Shown piece by piece: positions 25,651 to 35,446 of a DNA stretch of 64,000 nucleotides (positions are counted from its first letter, which is position 1; the number at the start of each line of letters is the position of its first letter). The notes beneath the pieces were generated by a model. That model made no database searches. It was not told the DNA's origin and was given only the letters and a program-made list of their open reading frames with translations. The translations under genes and the position numbers were made by a program. The stretch comes from Neobacillus niacini (GTDB taxonomy: Bacteria > Bacillota > Bacilli > Bacillales > Cytobacillaceae): positions 45,045-109,044 of the forward strand of contig NZ_BAWM01000020.1 in the NCBI RefSeq assembly GCF_000759675.1, written 5' to 3'.

Positions 25651-27027
25651 TTAATCGTCTTCTTCGGGGAACCATAAAATGATGCTTGTTCCCTTGTTAA
25701 TTCGACTTTTTACTTTAATCATTCCTTTATGAGCTTCCATTAGGGCCTTGACGATCGAGAGCCCGATACCAGCCCCGCCTGTTTTTCTGTCGCGTGATTT
25801 ATCGCCCCGGTAAAAGCGCTCAAAGATATGCGGAATATCATCCTCCGCCATACCTGACCCTTCATCCTCAATTTTGAAGCCAACATAGCCTTCTTTTTCA
25901 GTTAATATGGAGATTGTTACATTCTTCCCTTCAGGCGTATACTTTAAAGCATTGTTCAAAACGTTGGAGAGAATTTGCATCAAGCGGTCTTTGTCGGCTG
26001 GGAAAAAGAGTTCCTGATCAGGCTCGACGATATGAAGGTGAACACCCTTTTGCTTAAATAATGGTAAAAACATTTCCCATAATGCTGCTAAAACAATGCC
26101 AGCCTCTGCTTCTACTTTTTCCAATCGAATTTGTGGATTTTCCGCTGCAAGCAGCTTTTCAAGCTCATTAACCAGTCTTACTAATCGCATGAGCTCCTCG
26201 TGGCTTGATTGTAATCGAGCTGGGGTTGGCTCCCAAATCCCGTCCTGGTATGCCTCAATTTGACTTCTTAATGTGGCAAGTGGTGTCCGGAGTTCATGGG
26301 CTAAATCTCCAGTGAATTGTTTTCTTAACATTTCTCCCTTTGCCAATGATTCTGCTAAATTATTAAATGATATCGCGAGCTGCTTAACCTCAGTTGGTAA
26401 TCCAGTTAAAGGAATTCGGATTGATAAATTATGCTGCTGAAGTTCATTTGCTGCAAAGGAAACTTTATTTAATCCAGAGGTTAATTTTTTCGAAAATAAC
26501 ATACTAAATAGAATCGATAACAGGATTGTTAAACACACAGCACCATAAATGTATAACTGAATCGTTTGTAAAAAATTGTACTCATCATCAATTAAGCCCA
26601 CCGGGTAAATAGCAACGAGCTTTCCAATGATATTATTGTCTACTCTTAGCGTATAGGAAGCGGAATGCCATTCCTCCCCATTTGGTTCTGGCTCGGCTAG
26701 TCCTAAACTATTCAACATTCCTCTTATATTGGATGAATCCATCTGCAGCTGTCCCACTCGATCAAACAATTGAAAATAGAGCTGATCTGTCATTGCATGC
26801 TCATGCAGGAGACCAAATACAGGATCACTTGTAAAATGTCCATTCTTCTTATAATCCTTTTCAATCTCTGTGATGATTCTATCAATCTTCTTCTCTCGGT
26901 TCCGGTCTAAATAACTCTTAAAGCTTTCTTCAAATCCCCACTGCATAAAAAAGCTAACAAAGAGGATCCCAATCATCGAGCTGAGTAATAAATAAAAGAG
27001 AATTTTAGACCGGAGTGTTTGAAACAT
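25651..27027 (-). CDS. Sensor histidine kinase (BaeS-like)
   Basis: 458-aa membrane kinase: TM1 near residues 9-28, an extracellular domain of ~130 aa, TM2 near 155-178, HAMP, then H-box DLAHELRTPLATLR with the phospho-His, N-box NVLNNALKYTPEG, and G-boxes DEGSGM and GGAGIGLSIVKAL. It pairs with the response regulator it overlaps by 23 bp. GGAGGGG precedes ATG 27027. The signal is unknown. Adjacent, convergent tungstate genes give no clear link. Confidence 0.9.
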   Translation of the reverse strand: MFQTLRSKILFYLLLSSMIGILFVSFFMQWGFEESFKSYLDRNREKKIDRIITEIEKDYKKNGHFTSDPVFGLLHEHAMTDQLYFQLFDRVGQLQMDSSNIRGMLNSLGLAEPEPNGEEWHSASYTLRVDNNIIGKLVAIYPVGLIDDEYNFLQTIQLYIYGAVCLTILLSILFSMLFSKKLTSGLNKVSFAANELQQHNLSIRIPLTGLPTEVKQLAISFNNLAESLAKGEMLRKQFTGDLAHELRTPLATLRSQIEAYQDGIWEPTPARLQSSHEELMRLVRLVNELEKLLAAENPQIRLEKVEAEAGIVLAALWEMFLPLFKQKGVHLHIVEPDQELFFPADKDRLMQILSNVLNNALKYTPEGKNVTISILTEKEGYVGFKIEDEGSGMAEDDIPHIFERFYRGDKSRDRKTGGAGIGLSIVKALMEAHKGMIKVKSRINKGTSIILWFPEEDD

Positions 27028-27716
27028 CTAGCACCCCTCCAAATTTATACCCCATCCCAAATACTGTCAGGATTAACGTTGGCTGTCTAGCGTCCAATTC
27101 GATTTTCTTCCGAAGATTTTTTATATGCGTATCAACACTGCGCTCGTATCCTTCATAATACATTCCTTCATCTTGGATTTTTTCGAGTAAATCCATTCGG
27201 CTGTAGACTCTTCCCGGATTTAAAGCCATATTGGTGAGCAGCTTATATTCAATCGGTGTCAAAATAACATCCTGCCCTTTAACGATCACTTCTTTTTTGC
27301 TAAGGTCAATCGCCAATTGTTTGTTATTAAATTCAATTCGTTCCACTTTTTCAGTTTTCTTTACTCGTCTTAGTATTGCTTGAACCCTTACCACCACTTC
27401 CCGAGGGCTAAATGGCTTTGTTAAATAATCATCTGCCCCCATGACAATCCCATTTATCCGATCATCTTCTGCAGACTTAGCGGTCAGCATCAGAATCGGA
27501 ACATCCGATTCTTTTCTTACTAAACGGCATACTTCCTCACCAGAAATATCGGGAAGCATTAAATCTAATATAATTAAATCTGGGTTTATTGTTTTCGCTT
27601 TTTTTAAGGCGTCAATTCCGTTATCAGCACAATGAATTTCATAACCTTCTCTTTCGAGGTAGGCTTCGAGAACTTCTATGATTCTTTTTTCATCATCAAC
27701 AAGTAGTATTTTCATT
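27005..27716 (-). CDS. OmpR-family response regulator
   Basis: 236-aa regulator. The receiver domain has the acidic pocket VDDE at residues 6-9, phospho-acceptor Asp51 and the conserved Lys in LTKPF. A C-terminal winged helix follows (SRMDLLEKIQ, RSVDTHIKNLRKKIE, TVFGMGYKF). ATG at 27716 is chosen: AAGGGGAG lies upstream and the family N-terminus begins there. First gene of a two-gene operon with the BaeS-like kinase. Confidence 0.94.
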
Positions 27717-27953
27717 GTTCTCACTCCCCTTAACAATAATATATCATGTTGGGGATTTCCTTTTTTCATCTTCACAAATTCATCACAACTTCTTCATAAC
27801 ATCTACAATATTTCTCGATAGGATGTACCTGTAGCAATGAAAGAGATACTTAACTCTCTAAGGTTTATACTTGGTATTAACCATCTTGCTCTCCCAAATT
27901 TTAATCTCTCTTTTTTACATACGGATGCCCTAGGGGTGTCCTATTTTTTTGAT

Positions 27954-27986
27954 AAAAAAATCCCTATCAAATTTTGATAAGGATTT
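27954..27986 (-). terminator. Terminator after floT
   Basis: AAATCCCTATCAAA pairs with TTTGATAAGGATTT (one wobble), followed on the minus strand by seven U. The rest of 27776-27953, ahead of the response regulator, shows nothing I can support. Confidence 0.85.
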
Positions 27987-27995
27987 GTATCGCTA

Positions 27996-29507
27996 TTATT
28001 CTGCTTTTTTCATCGTGTCAGTCAGTTCTTCAATGCTTCGCTTTACATTTCCTTTTCCTGAGTAGTTCTCGATTAATTCTTTGACATCGATTCCACTAGA
28101 AGCCTTTAACGATTCTTGAAGAGTGGCCATTAGATTTGTAGCATATCCAGTAATCTTATTGGCACCGCCATTCTCTCCAGAACCACCAGTGTCTACTACA
28201 GTAATTTTATCAATATTAGAAAGTGGGCTAGCTACCTGCTTCGCATATTCAGGAAGCATTTTGATAATCATATCCAGGATCGCTGCTTGACCAAATTGCT
28301 CGAACGCTTCTGCAATCTTTTCCTTTGCCTCGGCTTCTGCTAAACCCTTCAGACGAATAATTTCAGCCTCTGCAGTACCTTGTGCCTTTTGTGCTTCTGC
28401 TTTGGACAAACCATCTAAGCGAACTCGTTCTGCTTCCGCTTTTGCCATTGCTTCAATACGATACTTATTGGCTTCGGCTTCTGCGATTTGTTTTGCTTTA
28501 TTCGCTGCTGCTGCCTGTTCAACAGAATACCTATCCGCATCAGCTTTTTTCTTTACTTCTGAGTCATATTGACGCTCTCGGCGTAGAATTTCTTTTTCTT
28601 CAAGTTCAATCTGCTTTTGTCTTTCGATAATTTTAATTTGCATTTCCTGTTCCGTTACTTCCTGTTTCGATCTTGCACTTTCCAACTCGTATGCCATGTC
28701 AGCTCGGGCTTTAGCACTGTCCTGTTCACGTCGGAACTCTGCAACTTTTAATTGATTAATTTTTTCTGCTTCAGCGATTTCGGTTGCACGCTCTAGTTCA
28801 GACCGCTTTGCTTCTTTAGCTGCTTCCGCTTTTTTAATCCTTGTTTCTTTATCAGCTTCAGCTGTAGCGATGTCAGCATCTCGTTTCACTTGAGCAATAC
28901 GCGGCTTACCAAGGGAATCAAGGTAACCGTTTTTATCTCGAACATCTTTGATGGTAAACGAAACGATCAATAAACCCATTTTCGCCAAATCCTGTGAAGC
29001 GACTCGTTGAACCTCTTGCGAGAATTTATCACGGTTTTTATAAATTTCTTCCACCGTCATCGAACCAAGAATCGAGCGCAGGTGACCTTCAAGGACTTCC
29101 TTTGCTTCATTTTCACGGTCTTCCTTCGCTTTACCAAGGAACTGTTCAGCTGCAGTGGCAATTTCACTTATGGAACCGCCAATTTTAATAATCGCGACAC
29201 CATCTGCCATAACTGGTACACCTTGCTCTGTATACACTTCAGGTGTTGTTACCTCAAGCTTGCTAGAAAGCAAGCTAAGCGGCTTTGCCTGTTGAAATAC
29301 TGGTAAAATAAAGCTACCACCACCGCGGATGATTTTTATTTTATTACCTGATTCGTCAACATGAACATTCCCGTTTCCTAAGAAACTACCTGTAACAATT
29401 AGTGCTTCATCTGGTCCTGCAGTTCGATACTTCGTGATAAAAACACCAATTAAAGCAATTAAAATAAATGCAACAATCCCAATAACAATCCAAAAACCTA
29501 ATTCCAT
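27996..29507 (-). CDS. floT: Flotillin FloT (YuaG)
   Basis: 503-aa flotillin: N-terminal hydrophobic hairpin/TM (residues ~5-25), SPFH/PHB domain to ~200, then a long coiled coil rich in Glu-Ala repeats (AEAEANKYRIEAMAKAEAER and similar) from ~210 to 400, and a C-terminal oligomerisation region. Flotillins organise lipid-ordered membrane domains and protein assembly in Bacillus. AGGGAGG precedes the ATG. It follows the NfeD gene as in B. subtilis yuaF-floT. A sigma-W promoter lies upstream. Confidence 0.95.
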   Translation of the reverse strand: MELGFWIVIGIVAFILIALIGVFITKYRTAGPDEALIVTGSFLGNGNVHVDESGNKIKIIRGGGSFILPVFQQAKPLSLLSSKLEVTTPEVYTEQGVPVMADGVAIIKIGGSISEIATAAEQFLGKAKEDRENEAKEVLEGHLRSILGSMTVEEIYKNRDKFSQEVQRVASQDLAKMGLLIVSFTIKDVRDKNGYLDSLGKPRIAQVKRDADIATAEADKETRIKKAEAAKEAKRSELERATEIAEAEKINQLKVAEFRREQDSAKARADMAYELESARSKQEVTEQEMQIKIIERQKQIELEEKEILRRERQYDSEVKKKADADRYSVEQAAAANKAKQIAEAEANKYRIEAMAKAEAERVRLDGLSKAEAQKAQGTAEAEIIRLKGLAEAEAKEKIAEAFEQFGQAAILDMIIKMLPEYAKQVASPLSNIDKITVVDTGGSGENGGANKITGYATNLMATLQESLKASSGIDVKELIENYSGKGNVKRSIEELTDTMKKAE

Positions 29508-29520
29508 CGAAACAACCTCC

Positions 29521-30054
29521 CTAAAGTAAATATTTCTCTATTTCTTGATGGGATGATACTTGTAGTACCCCATCTTTTATATCAACCACAAGCACATTCG
29601 TGCCATCCGCAATCTGAACACGATCAAAGCTTGTCGCTGGTTTTGCAATTCTTCCGCTTATACTTTCTATCAGTACTTCACCATAACCGTCTGCTGGAAT
29701 GGCAGTGATTACGGTTCCAATTCTACCCCTTAAATCACTTTCTTTGTAAACAAGTGACTCTTCGGCATTCGACAATGGGATAAGAACAAATACATTTAAA
29801 AAAGTAACAAGGATAAGGGCTATTATTGCTGATATTCCTAAGATTGCCAAGTAATGAATTGCGGTAAGTTTCTCGAATAAATACCCGCTGGCTGAAAAAA
29901 TCGTTACAAATGCAAAGATAATCACCGGATTAAGAAAATCTGGTCCGTCAAAATGAACAACATCCGCAAAGAAGACATACAAAATGGTTAAAATACCTGA
30001 TCCAATTAATCCATACAAATAGATCGTTTCTAATGGCAGATTGAATACTTCCAT
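29521..30054 (-). CDS. yuaF: NfeD-family membrane protein (YuaF)
   Basis: 177-aa protein with four hydrophobic segments in the first ~110 residues, then an NfeD OB-fold domain (LRGRIGTVITAIPADGYGEV). NfeD proteins accompany flotillins and support membrane-domain integrity under wall stress. ATG at 30054 is chosen for AAGGGAG upstream; the in-frame upstream extension starts with a poor site. It precedes floT by 13 bp. Confidence 0.9.
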   Translation of the reverse strand: MEVFNLPLETIYLYGLIGSGILTILYVFFADVVHFDGPDFLNPVIIFAFVTIFSASGYLFEKLTAIHYLAILGISAIIALILVTFLNVFVLIPLSNAEESLVYKESDLRGRIGTVITAIPADGYGEVLIESISGRIAKPATSFDRVQIADGTNVLVVDIKDGVLQVSSHQEIEKYLL

Positions 30055-30089
30055 CGGCACCACTCCCTTCCCTATGTACACAACTTCAA

Positions 30090-30115
30090 TACGTTTTAAA
30101 AATGGAAAAGTTTCA
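30090..30115 (-). promoter_or_regulatory. Sigma-W promoter of yuaF-floT
   Basis: Minus strand TGAAAC (30115-30110), exactly 16 nt, CGTA (30093-30090). This matches the B. subtilis sigma-W consensus, and the B. subtilis yuaF-floT operon is known to be sigma-W dependent. Confidence 0.85.
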
Positions 30116-30150
30116 CATTTCTATTAAAATTTTACCCCAATAATAAAAAA

Positions 30151-30176
30151 AGTGCTATGACTTTTGCCATAACACT
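30151..30176 (-). terminator. Terminator after the amino-acid importer ATPase gene
   Basis: AGTG-CTATG stem with matching CATAA-CACT and a run of seven U on the minus strand. Confidence 0.8.
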
Positions 30177-30910
30177 TACTGAATCATATTTAAGAATTTT
30201 CTTGTCCGTTCTTCTTTTGGATTGGTGAAGATTTCTTCTGGTTTATTTCTTTCGACAACTACACCCTGGTCCATAAAAATAACCTCATCTGCTGCCTCTC
30301 TTGCGAAGCGCATTTCGTGTGTTACGACAATCATGGTCATCCCTTCGTTCGCAAGGTCCTTCATAACTTTTAACACTTCACCCACCAGCTCAGGATCAAG
30401 CGCTGAAGTCGGTTCATCAAACAGCATAACCTTTGGCTCCATTGCCAATGCTCTGGCAATCCCAACCCTTTGCTGTTGTCCACCTGAGAGCTGTGCAGGA
30501 TAAAAATCAATTTTATCCCCTAGACCGACCTTTTCAAGTAATGCCTGCGCCTTTTTTCGTGCAGCGTCTCTGTTCTCTTTTTTTACAATTATCGGACCCT
30601 CCATCACATTCTCGAGAGCTGTTTTATGCGGGAAGAGGTTGTAACTTTGAAACACCATACCTGTTAATCGGCGAAATTCTGCGATATTTTTTTTCGGTAC
30701 ATTCTTGGAAAAATCTAAGGTATTATCCTCAATACTAATAACACCATTAGTTGGTGTTTCCAATACGTTTAAACACCGGAGCATGGTCGTTTTCCCTGAG
30801 CCAGATGGACCGATAACCACAACCACTTTGCCTTTTCCTACTTCCAGATCAATACCTTTTAAAACCTCTAATTTTCCAAATTGCTTATAAAGTCCTTGAA
30901 TTAAAATCAT
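30176..30910 (-). CDS. Polar amino-acid ABC transporter ATPase
   Basis: 244-aa GlnQ/TcyC-type ATPase. Walker A is GPSGSGKTT (residues ~34-42), signature LSGGQQQR and Walker [15 protein letters not shown]. Third gene of an importer operon (binding protein, permease, ATPase). AGGGAGGGG precedes the start. Substrate judged from the binding protein: a polar amino acid, possibly cystine. Confidence 0.92.
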   Translation of the reverse strand: MILIQGLYKQFGKLEVLKGIDLEVGKGKVVVVIGPSGSGKTTMLRCLNVLETPTNGVISIEDNTLDFSKNVPKKNIAEFRRLTGMVFQSYNLFPHKTALENVMEGPIIVKKENRDAARKKAQALLEKVGLGDKIDFYPAQLSGGQQQRVGIARALAMEPKVMLFDEPTSALDPELVGEVLKVMKDLANEGMTMIVVTHEMRFAREAADEVIFMDQGVVVERNKPEEIFTNPKEERTRKFLNMIQ

Positions 30911-30931
30911 CGAAAAATCCCCTCCCTCCTA

Positions 30932-31627
30932 TTACACGTATCTGTCCAGTTTCTTTTCCATCATCTGCTGGATGCTTGAAAGGATAAAGCAAATGACCCA
31001 ATAGATTAGGGCAGCTTCAGAATAGACTAATAAAAATTCATAATTACTTGCAGCAATTTCTTGGGCTTTGCGAAACATCTCGGATACAAGCACAAGGGAT
31101 GCAAGGGAAGTGTCCTTCACAAGACTAATAAATGAATTTGAGAGTGGAGGAATCGAAACTCTTGCTGCCTGAGGCAGGATAATTCTTCTTAACACTTGTG
31201 AATAACTCATTCCAATCGAATAGCCAGCTTCCCATTGCCCTTTTGGGGTTGAAAGAATCGCTGCGCGAATGATTTCAGAAGTGTAGGCACCGACACTTAG
31301 AGAAAAGCCAATCACTGCGGCTATATAGGAATCAATAATAATCCCTATGCTTGGAAGTCCATAAAAAATTATAAAAAGCTGTACTAATAGCGGGGTCCCA
31401 CGAATCGCTGAAACATATATCCTTGCAATGATTTGAAAAATCTTCACATGAGAAATCCGTGCCAGTGCAGTGAGTATGGCCAATAGTAAGCCGACAATAA
31501 AAGTAATAATTGTTAACGGAATCGTATAAAAAATAGCCCCTTTCATAAGGGGCAGAAAGGAACTTTGAGCAATGTCAATCAATCGGGCGGTTCTTTCTGG
31601 GTCAGCAAAAATACTATTTAAGTACAT
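30932..31627 (-). CDS. Polar amino-acid ABC transporter permease
   Basis: 231-aa permease of the HisMQ family with about five hydrophobic segments and the EAA loop EAGYSIGMSYSQVLRRIILP near residues 141-160. ATG at 31627 lies inside the end of the binding-protein gene (14-bp overlap), so translation is coupled. An in-frame start further upstream would overlap by over 60 bp and has no better ribosome site. Confidence 0.9.
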   Translation of the reverse strand: MYLNSIFADPERTARLIDIAQSSFLPLMKGAIFYTIPLTIITFIVGLLLAILTALARISHVKIFQIIARIYVSAIRGTPLLVQLFIIFYGLPSIGIIIDSYIAAVIGFSLSVGAYTSEIIRAAILSTPKGQWEAGYSIGMSYSQVLRRIILPQAARVSIPPLSNSFISLVKDTSLASLVLVSEMFRKAQEIAASNYEFLLVYSEAALIYWVICFILSSIQQMMEKKLDRYV

Positions 31628-32447
31628 CTTCACCAAACCATTTCTCTGAGATTTTTGTGTATGTGCCGTCATCAATCATATCTGTCAAAGCCTTGTTAAC
31701 TTCAGCTACTAGTGTATCATTATCTTTTCTAAACATAAGCCCGCTAACAGATGCATCTTCACTTGTATCGACAATTTTTATTGGGGCATCAGGTCTTTGC
31801 TTTGTATAATCTAAAAACGAAATCCGATCGTTTATCGTTACGTCAACACGTTTAGAAGCAAGAAGTTCAACCGCTTGGGTAAAGCCTTCCACACCAACTA
31901 GATTGGCCCCAAACTTTTTAGCCATATCGCCGTAGTTACTTGTCAACGATTGTGCTGAATTTAATCCTTTAATATCTTCAAAAGTTTTTACAGCATTATT
32001 ATCTTTGTGTGTAATTAAGACAGCTGCTGATTTAATATATGGCTCAGAGAAATCGTATTTTTCCTGGCGGTCAGGGCGGATTCCAACCTGGTTCGCAATC
32101 ATATCAAATCTCTTTGCATCGAGCCCAGCAAAAATGGCATCCCACTGTGTTTCTTTAAACTCAGGTTCTACCCCTAAACGTTTTGCAACTTCTGTCGCAA
32201 TCTCAACATCAAATCCGGTAAGCTTTCCACTTTCATCATGAAAAGTAAACGGTGCATATGTACCCTCTGTGCCAATTAGCAGCTTTCCTTCATCCTTAAT
32301 TTTTGCTAATAAATCCTGATCCTCTGCATTTTCAGCAGTCTTGTTATCTTCCTTATTTTCCTCGTTCGCATTTTCAGCTTTACCACATGCTGACAATATC
32401 AACATAAAGCTGACTAAAAGTGCAAAAATAATAGGTAATTTCTTCAT
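31614..32447 (-). CDS. Polar amino-acid (probably cystine) binding lipoprotein
   Basis: 277-aa class II binding protein with lipoprotein signal ending LSAC (Cys21). The core LLIGTEGTYAPFTFHDESG, then LTGFDVEIATEVAKRLGV and DAIFAGLDAKRFDMIANQVG, is closest in pattern to cystine-binding TcyA/FliY proteins. First gene of the operon, with a promoter at 32521-32493. No sulfur riboswitch is seen, so the cystine assignment rests on sequence pattern only. Confidence 0.88.
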   Translation of the reverse strand: MKKLPIIFALLVSFMLILSACGKAENANEENKEDNKTAENAEDQDLLAKIKDEGKLLIGTEGTYAPFTFHDESGKLTGFDVEIATEVAKRLGVEPEFKETQWDAIFAGLDAKRFDMIANQVGIRPDRQEKYDFSEPYIKSAAVLITHKDNNAVKTFEDIKGLNSAQSLTSNYGDMAKKFGANLVGVEGFTQAVELLASKRVDVTINDRISFLDYTKQRPDAPIKIVDTSEDASVSGLMFRKDNDTLVAEVNKALTDMIDDGTYTKISEKWFGEDVLK

Positions 32448-32492
32448 TTCTGCTTATCCTCCTAATTCTGATTGTTTTTCTCGGATTAAATT

Positions 32493-32521
32493 ATCTTAAT
32501 ACAATCTTTTGTGGCTGTAAA
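32493..32521 (-). promoter_or_regulatory. Sigma-A promoter of the amino-acid importer operon
   Basis: Minus strand TTTACA (32521-32516), 17-nt spacer, TAAGAT (32498-32493). Confidence 0.7.
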
Positions 32522-32579
32522 GGAAAAATATAAAATGTACACAATTTTATCATCCCCTATTTTCTCAACTAAAATGTAA

Positions 32580-32607
32580 AACACCTGCTAGAAACCCAGC
32601 AGGTGTT
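32580..32607 (-). terminator. Terminator after the antiporter gene
   Basis: AACACCTGCT and AGCAGGTGTT form a perfect 10-bp stem with an 8-nt loop; the following U tract on the minus strand is short. Confidence 0.75.
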
Positions 32608-32617
32608 ACATTTTTTA

Positions 32618-34045
32618 TTACGCTGATAATAGTTCGTTATCCTCATTATCTTTAGCATATTTTTTCTTAAACGGGCCATAAAAGAAGATTCCACTTGATA
32701 AAAGGACAACCCCCAAAATGAAGGTCTTTAAGTCTGATGTCCCTGCGATGATAACCCAGACTGAATAGATAGTTGCAACCAATGCAATGAATCCATCGAT
32801 CATTCTAGACTTGGTATTTTGGTAGGATTCACCCTTAATAACTAATTTAAGCTGATATATGGAAGCGATAAAATATGGTACTAAATATGCAAGAGTAGCA
32901 ATCACAATAATGAAGTCGAATGCTCCTGAGATTGACTTTGAGACTGTAGAAAAAATAAAAATCTGTGCAATACCATTTGTTAAAACAAGTGAGAATATTG
33001 GCAGGCCTTTTTTGTTTTCTTTTAAGAAAGCAGGCAGGAATAATCCTTGCTTTGCCGCTTGATAAGGTACTTCAGCACTTAGCATAACCCACCCAATCGT
33101 TGAGCCAAATAAGCTTACTAAACCAATGGCTGCTAATACTTTTCCCCCTACAGGACCTAAAACGGTTTGAATCGCATCAATTAATGGCTTTTCTGACGAA
33201 ATAAGCGTATTTTGATCCAACATCCCCATAACAAGGGTGCTGATACCGATATAAATACCTAGAGCAATGAAAAGACCAACTATTGTTGCCCGTTTTACAT
33301 CTAATTTCCTCTTAGCACGTGAGGCAAAGACTACCGCTGACTCTAATCCACAGAATGCCCATAACGTAACTAAGGCTGCATTGTTAACTTGAGACATCAA
33401 CCCAAATGTTTGTCCTGAATCGCCTAATCGAGTTTCCATGAATGGAAGCATATTTGTTTTTTCAAAAGCAAAAAGACCAACGATAATAAATAGCATAAAA
33501 CCTGTTACCTTTGCGGCTGTTGCTGCAAAATTTAATTTTCCCGCACTTTCTAAGCCGCGTAAAATTATGAAATGAGTCCCCCATAAAAGAATGGTACAAA
33601 CGATAAACGTCAACCCATTACCAACCTTTAGAGAATAACCGCCAATCGTAAACCACTCAGCTTGACTCGTTAAGATGGGGAAGAAGGTTGATAAATAACC
33701 TGCAAATGTTGTGATTATCGCTACATTTCCTGCTAGATTTCCAATCCAATAACCCCATGACGCCATAAAGCCTGAAAGTACAGAAGTTTGTGATCCAGGC
33801 TTAAAAAGCTCTTTTGCATAAATCTGTGGTCCACCTGTTAAATTTGGTTTAAGAATCGCTAAGTTACCAAAAACAAGTGCAATCATTAATACACCTACTC
33901 CGGTAAAAAGCCAAGCTAACATAACCCCCGCAGGGCTTGCCGCCTCAGATAACGAACGAGGAAGCATAAAAATACCAGAACCGACCATATTTCCAACGAC
34001 AAGTGCCGTTAATATCCAAAAACCTAATTTATTTGAATTCCCCAA
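32618..34045 (-). CDS. Basic amino acid/polyamine antiporter (APC superfamily, APA family)
   Basis: 475-aa transporter with about twelve hydrophobic segments. The family motif VVGNMVGSGIFMLP is at residues ~16-29, and ALVTLWAFCGLESAVVFASRA (TM6 region) contains the substrate-gating aromatic. Members exchange arginine, ornithine, lysine, agmatine or putrescine; the specific pair cannot be told. It is monocistronic unless transcribed from the promoter at 34594-34568. Confidence 0.88.
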   Translation of the reverse strand: MGNSNKLGFWILTALVVGNMVGSGIFMLPRSLSEAASPAGVMLAWLFTGVGVLMIALVFGNLAILKPNLTGGPQIYAKELFKPGSQTSVLSGFMASWGYWIGNLAGNVAIITTFAGYLSTFFPILTSQAEWFTIGGYSLKVGNGLTFIVCTILLWGTHFIILRGLESAGKLNFAATAAKVTGFMLFIIVGLFAFEKTNMLPFMETRLGDSGQTFGLMSQVNNAALVTLWAFCGLESAVVFASRAKRKLDVKRATIVGLFIALGIYIGISTLVMGMLDQNTLISSEKPLIDAIQTVLGPVGGKVLAAIGLVSLFGSTIGWVMLSAEVPYQAAKQGLFLPAFLKENKKGLPIFSLVLTNGIAQIFIFSTVSKSISGAFDFIIVIATLAYLVPYFIASIYQLKLVIKGESYQNTKSRMIDGFIALVATIYSVWVIIAGTSDLKTFILGVVLLSSGIFFYGPFKKKYAKDNEDNELLSA

Positions 34046-34182
34046 GATGTAACCTCCTAAGGCGAATATTTATTATAGTAATGTAATAATACGAAGCACC
34101 ACCATCATAGTCAATGGAAATATACATATCACACAAAAATATATAAAATCAAAAAAAATAGTAAGGTAATCCTTTGATTTGA

Positions 34183-34353
34183 TTACATTACTATTTTGAC
34201 ATTTATATTTTCTTCTTGCCTATTCTGCTTTGGATTGACCCTTCGAGGAAACACCCCCGTCATGTCCATCGCCGTTCCTAGTATAGCATCTTGACCAAAT
34301 TCGTCAACAGAAGGTTTTATGGAAATTAACAAAACTTTATCCTGAAAAACCAT
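34183..34353 (-). CDS. Candidate small protein, 56 aa
   Basis: An ATG-initiated frame of 56 aa in an otherwise gene-free stretch, beginning MVFQDKVLLISIKPSVDEFG and ending with a basic, Asn/Gln-rich tail. The ribosome site is weak (AAGGT about 11 nt upstream). I do not recognise it. It follows a 36-aa frame and a promoter-like sequence on the same strand, making a transcript plausible. It could also be a remnant of a larger gene. Confidence 0.35.
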   Translation of the reverse strand: MVFQDKVLLISIKPSVDEFGQDAILGTAMDMTGVFPRRVNPKQNRQEENINVKIVM

Positions 34354-34385
34354 TTCAAAGGTGAGACCTTCTTGAAGTTTCTTTG

Positions 34386-34496
34386 TTAATCATAGATGTT
34401 ATTTATCTGTGATAGGAAAATACGAACCATCATCAATAGAAAAATGGCTCTAACCGTATAGAGCAGAAACTTCGTTTCCGTCATAATTGATTTCAT
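34386..34496 (-). CDS. Candidate small membrane peptide, 36 aa
   Basis: ATG at 34496 with AAGGATGTGG upstream, encoding 36 aa with one hydrophobic segment (AIFLLMMVRIFL) after a short charged N-terminus. The promoter-like -10 TATAAT (34573-34568) is about 70 nt upstream. Size and layout resemble small membrane peptides or type I toxin peptides, but I recognise no family. The remainder of 34046-34630 shows no other feature. Confidence 0.4.
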   Translation of the reverse strand: MKSIMTETKFLLYTVRAIFLLMMVRIFLSQINNIYD

Positions 34497-34567
34497 ATTT
34501 TCCACATCCTTATTTACAATTGGTTTATCTATAATTATAAAACCAGCGTGCAAAAATAATCGTTTAA

Positions 34568-34594
34568 ATTATATCATTTTTATGGATTTTTCAA
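34568..34594 (-). promoter_or_regulatory. Promoter-like sequence between nadE and the small ORFs
   Basis: Minus strand TTGAAA (34594-34589) and perfect TATAAT (34573-34568), spacing 15 nt, or 16 nt if the -35 is read as TTTGAA. Confidence 0.5.
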
Positions 34595-34630
34595 ATAAAA
34601 GGAAGTGGGATACATGGATCCCCCTTCTCG

Positions 34631-35446
34631 TTATTTCCACCAATGGTCAAACATTGATACTGGCAGCTGTCGTTTATGTTCTGTAAGTAGATAACGTTGT
34701 TCAATTTTTTCTGCAATTTCTTTTGATACAGGCTTCCCTTCGAGGTAATCGTCGATGTCATCATATGTAATCCCTAATTCTGTCTCATCAGCTTGCCCTG
34801 GCTTCTTATCGAGCAAATCCGCAGTTGGGACTTTCATATATAGACTTTCCTCTGCACCTAGTTCCTTTAACAATGCTTTGCCCTGACGTTTCGACAATCC
34901 ACTTAACGGCAGGACGTCAGCTCCGCCGTCACCATATTTTGTATAAAAGCCTGTAACCGCTTCTGCTGCATGGTCTGTCCCTATGACGAGCAGCCCCTCC
35001 ATACCACCAAAGGAATATTGAGCAATCATTCTCATTCTCGCCTTCACATTACCTTTATGATAATCACTTAATGGTTCAGTTTTAGAAACAGCATTATACT
35101 CGGATTGAACGGCGTCGACAGCACTTTGAATATTAAAGGTGTACTCACGGTCTGGACGAATAAAGTTCAAAGCACGGACAGCGTCCGCTTCATCCTGCTG
35201 TACACCATAAGGCAGGCGGACTGCAATAAATAATGCATCCTTACCTTCAGCTCGAAGTTCCTCAACAGCGAGCTGAACAAGCCTTCCCGCCAATGTTGAG
35301 TCTTGCCCGCCACTAATTCCTAATACATAACCCTTTGCCTTTGTTTTTAACAAATAGCTTTTTAAGAAATTAATTCGGTTTCTTATTTCTTCCTTAGGAT
35401 TAATCTCAGATTTCACATTTAATGCCTGGCTGATTTCTTTTTGCAT
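34631..35446 (-). CDS. nadE: NH3-dependent NAD+ synthetase NadE
   Basis: 271-aa final enzyme of NAD synthesis, converting deamido-NAD, ATP and ammonia to NAD. The PP-loop motif SGGQDS is at residues 45-50, and [21 protein letters not shown] near the C-terminus is typical. Short ammonia-only form, with no glutaminase domain. ATG at 35446 has GGAGG directly upstream. B. subtilis nadE is a spore-outgrowth gene; here it stands alone. Confidence 0.96.
   Translation of the reverse strand: MQKEISQALNVKSEINPKEEIRNRINFLKSYLLKTKAKGYVLGISGGQDSTLAGRLVQLAVEELRAEGKDALFIAVRLPYGVQQDEADAVRALNFIRPDREYTFNIQSAVDAVQSEYNAVSKTEPLSDYHKGNVKARMRMIAQYSFGGMEGLLVIGTDHAAEAVTGFYTKYGDGGADVLPLSGLSKRQGKALLKELGAEESLYMKVPTADLLDKKPGQADETELGITYDDIDDYLEGKPVSKEIAEKIEQRYLLTEHKRQLPVSMFDHWWK

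Noticed and set aside
27839..27982. Plus-strand 46-47 aa frame between the response regulator and floT
   Set aside because: No ribosome site, and its end overlaps the floT terminator.
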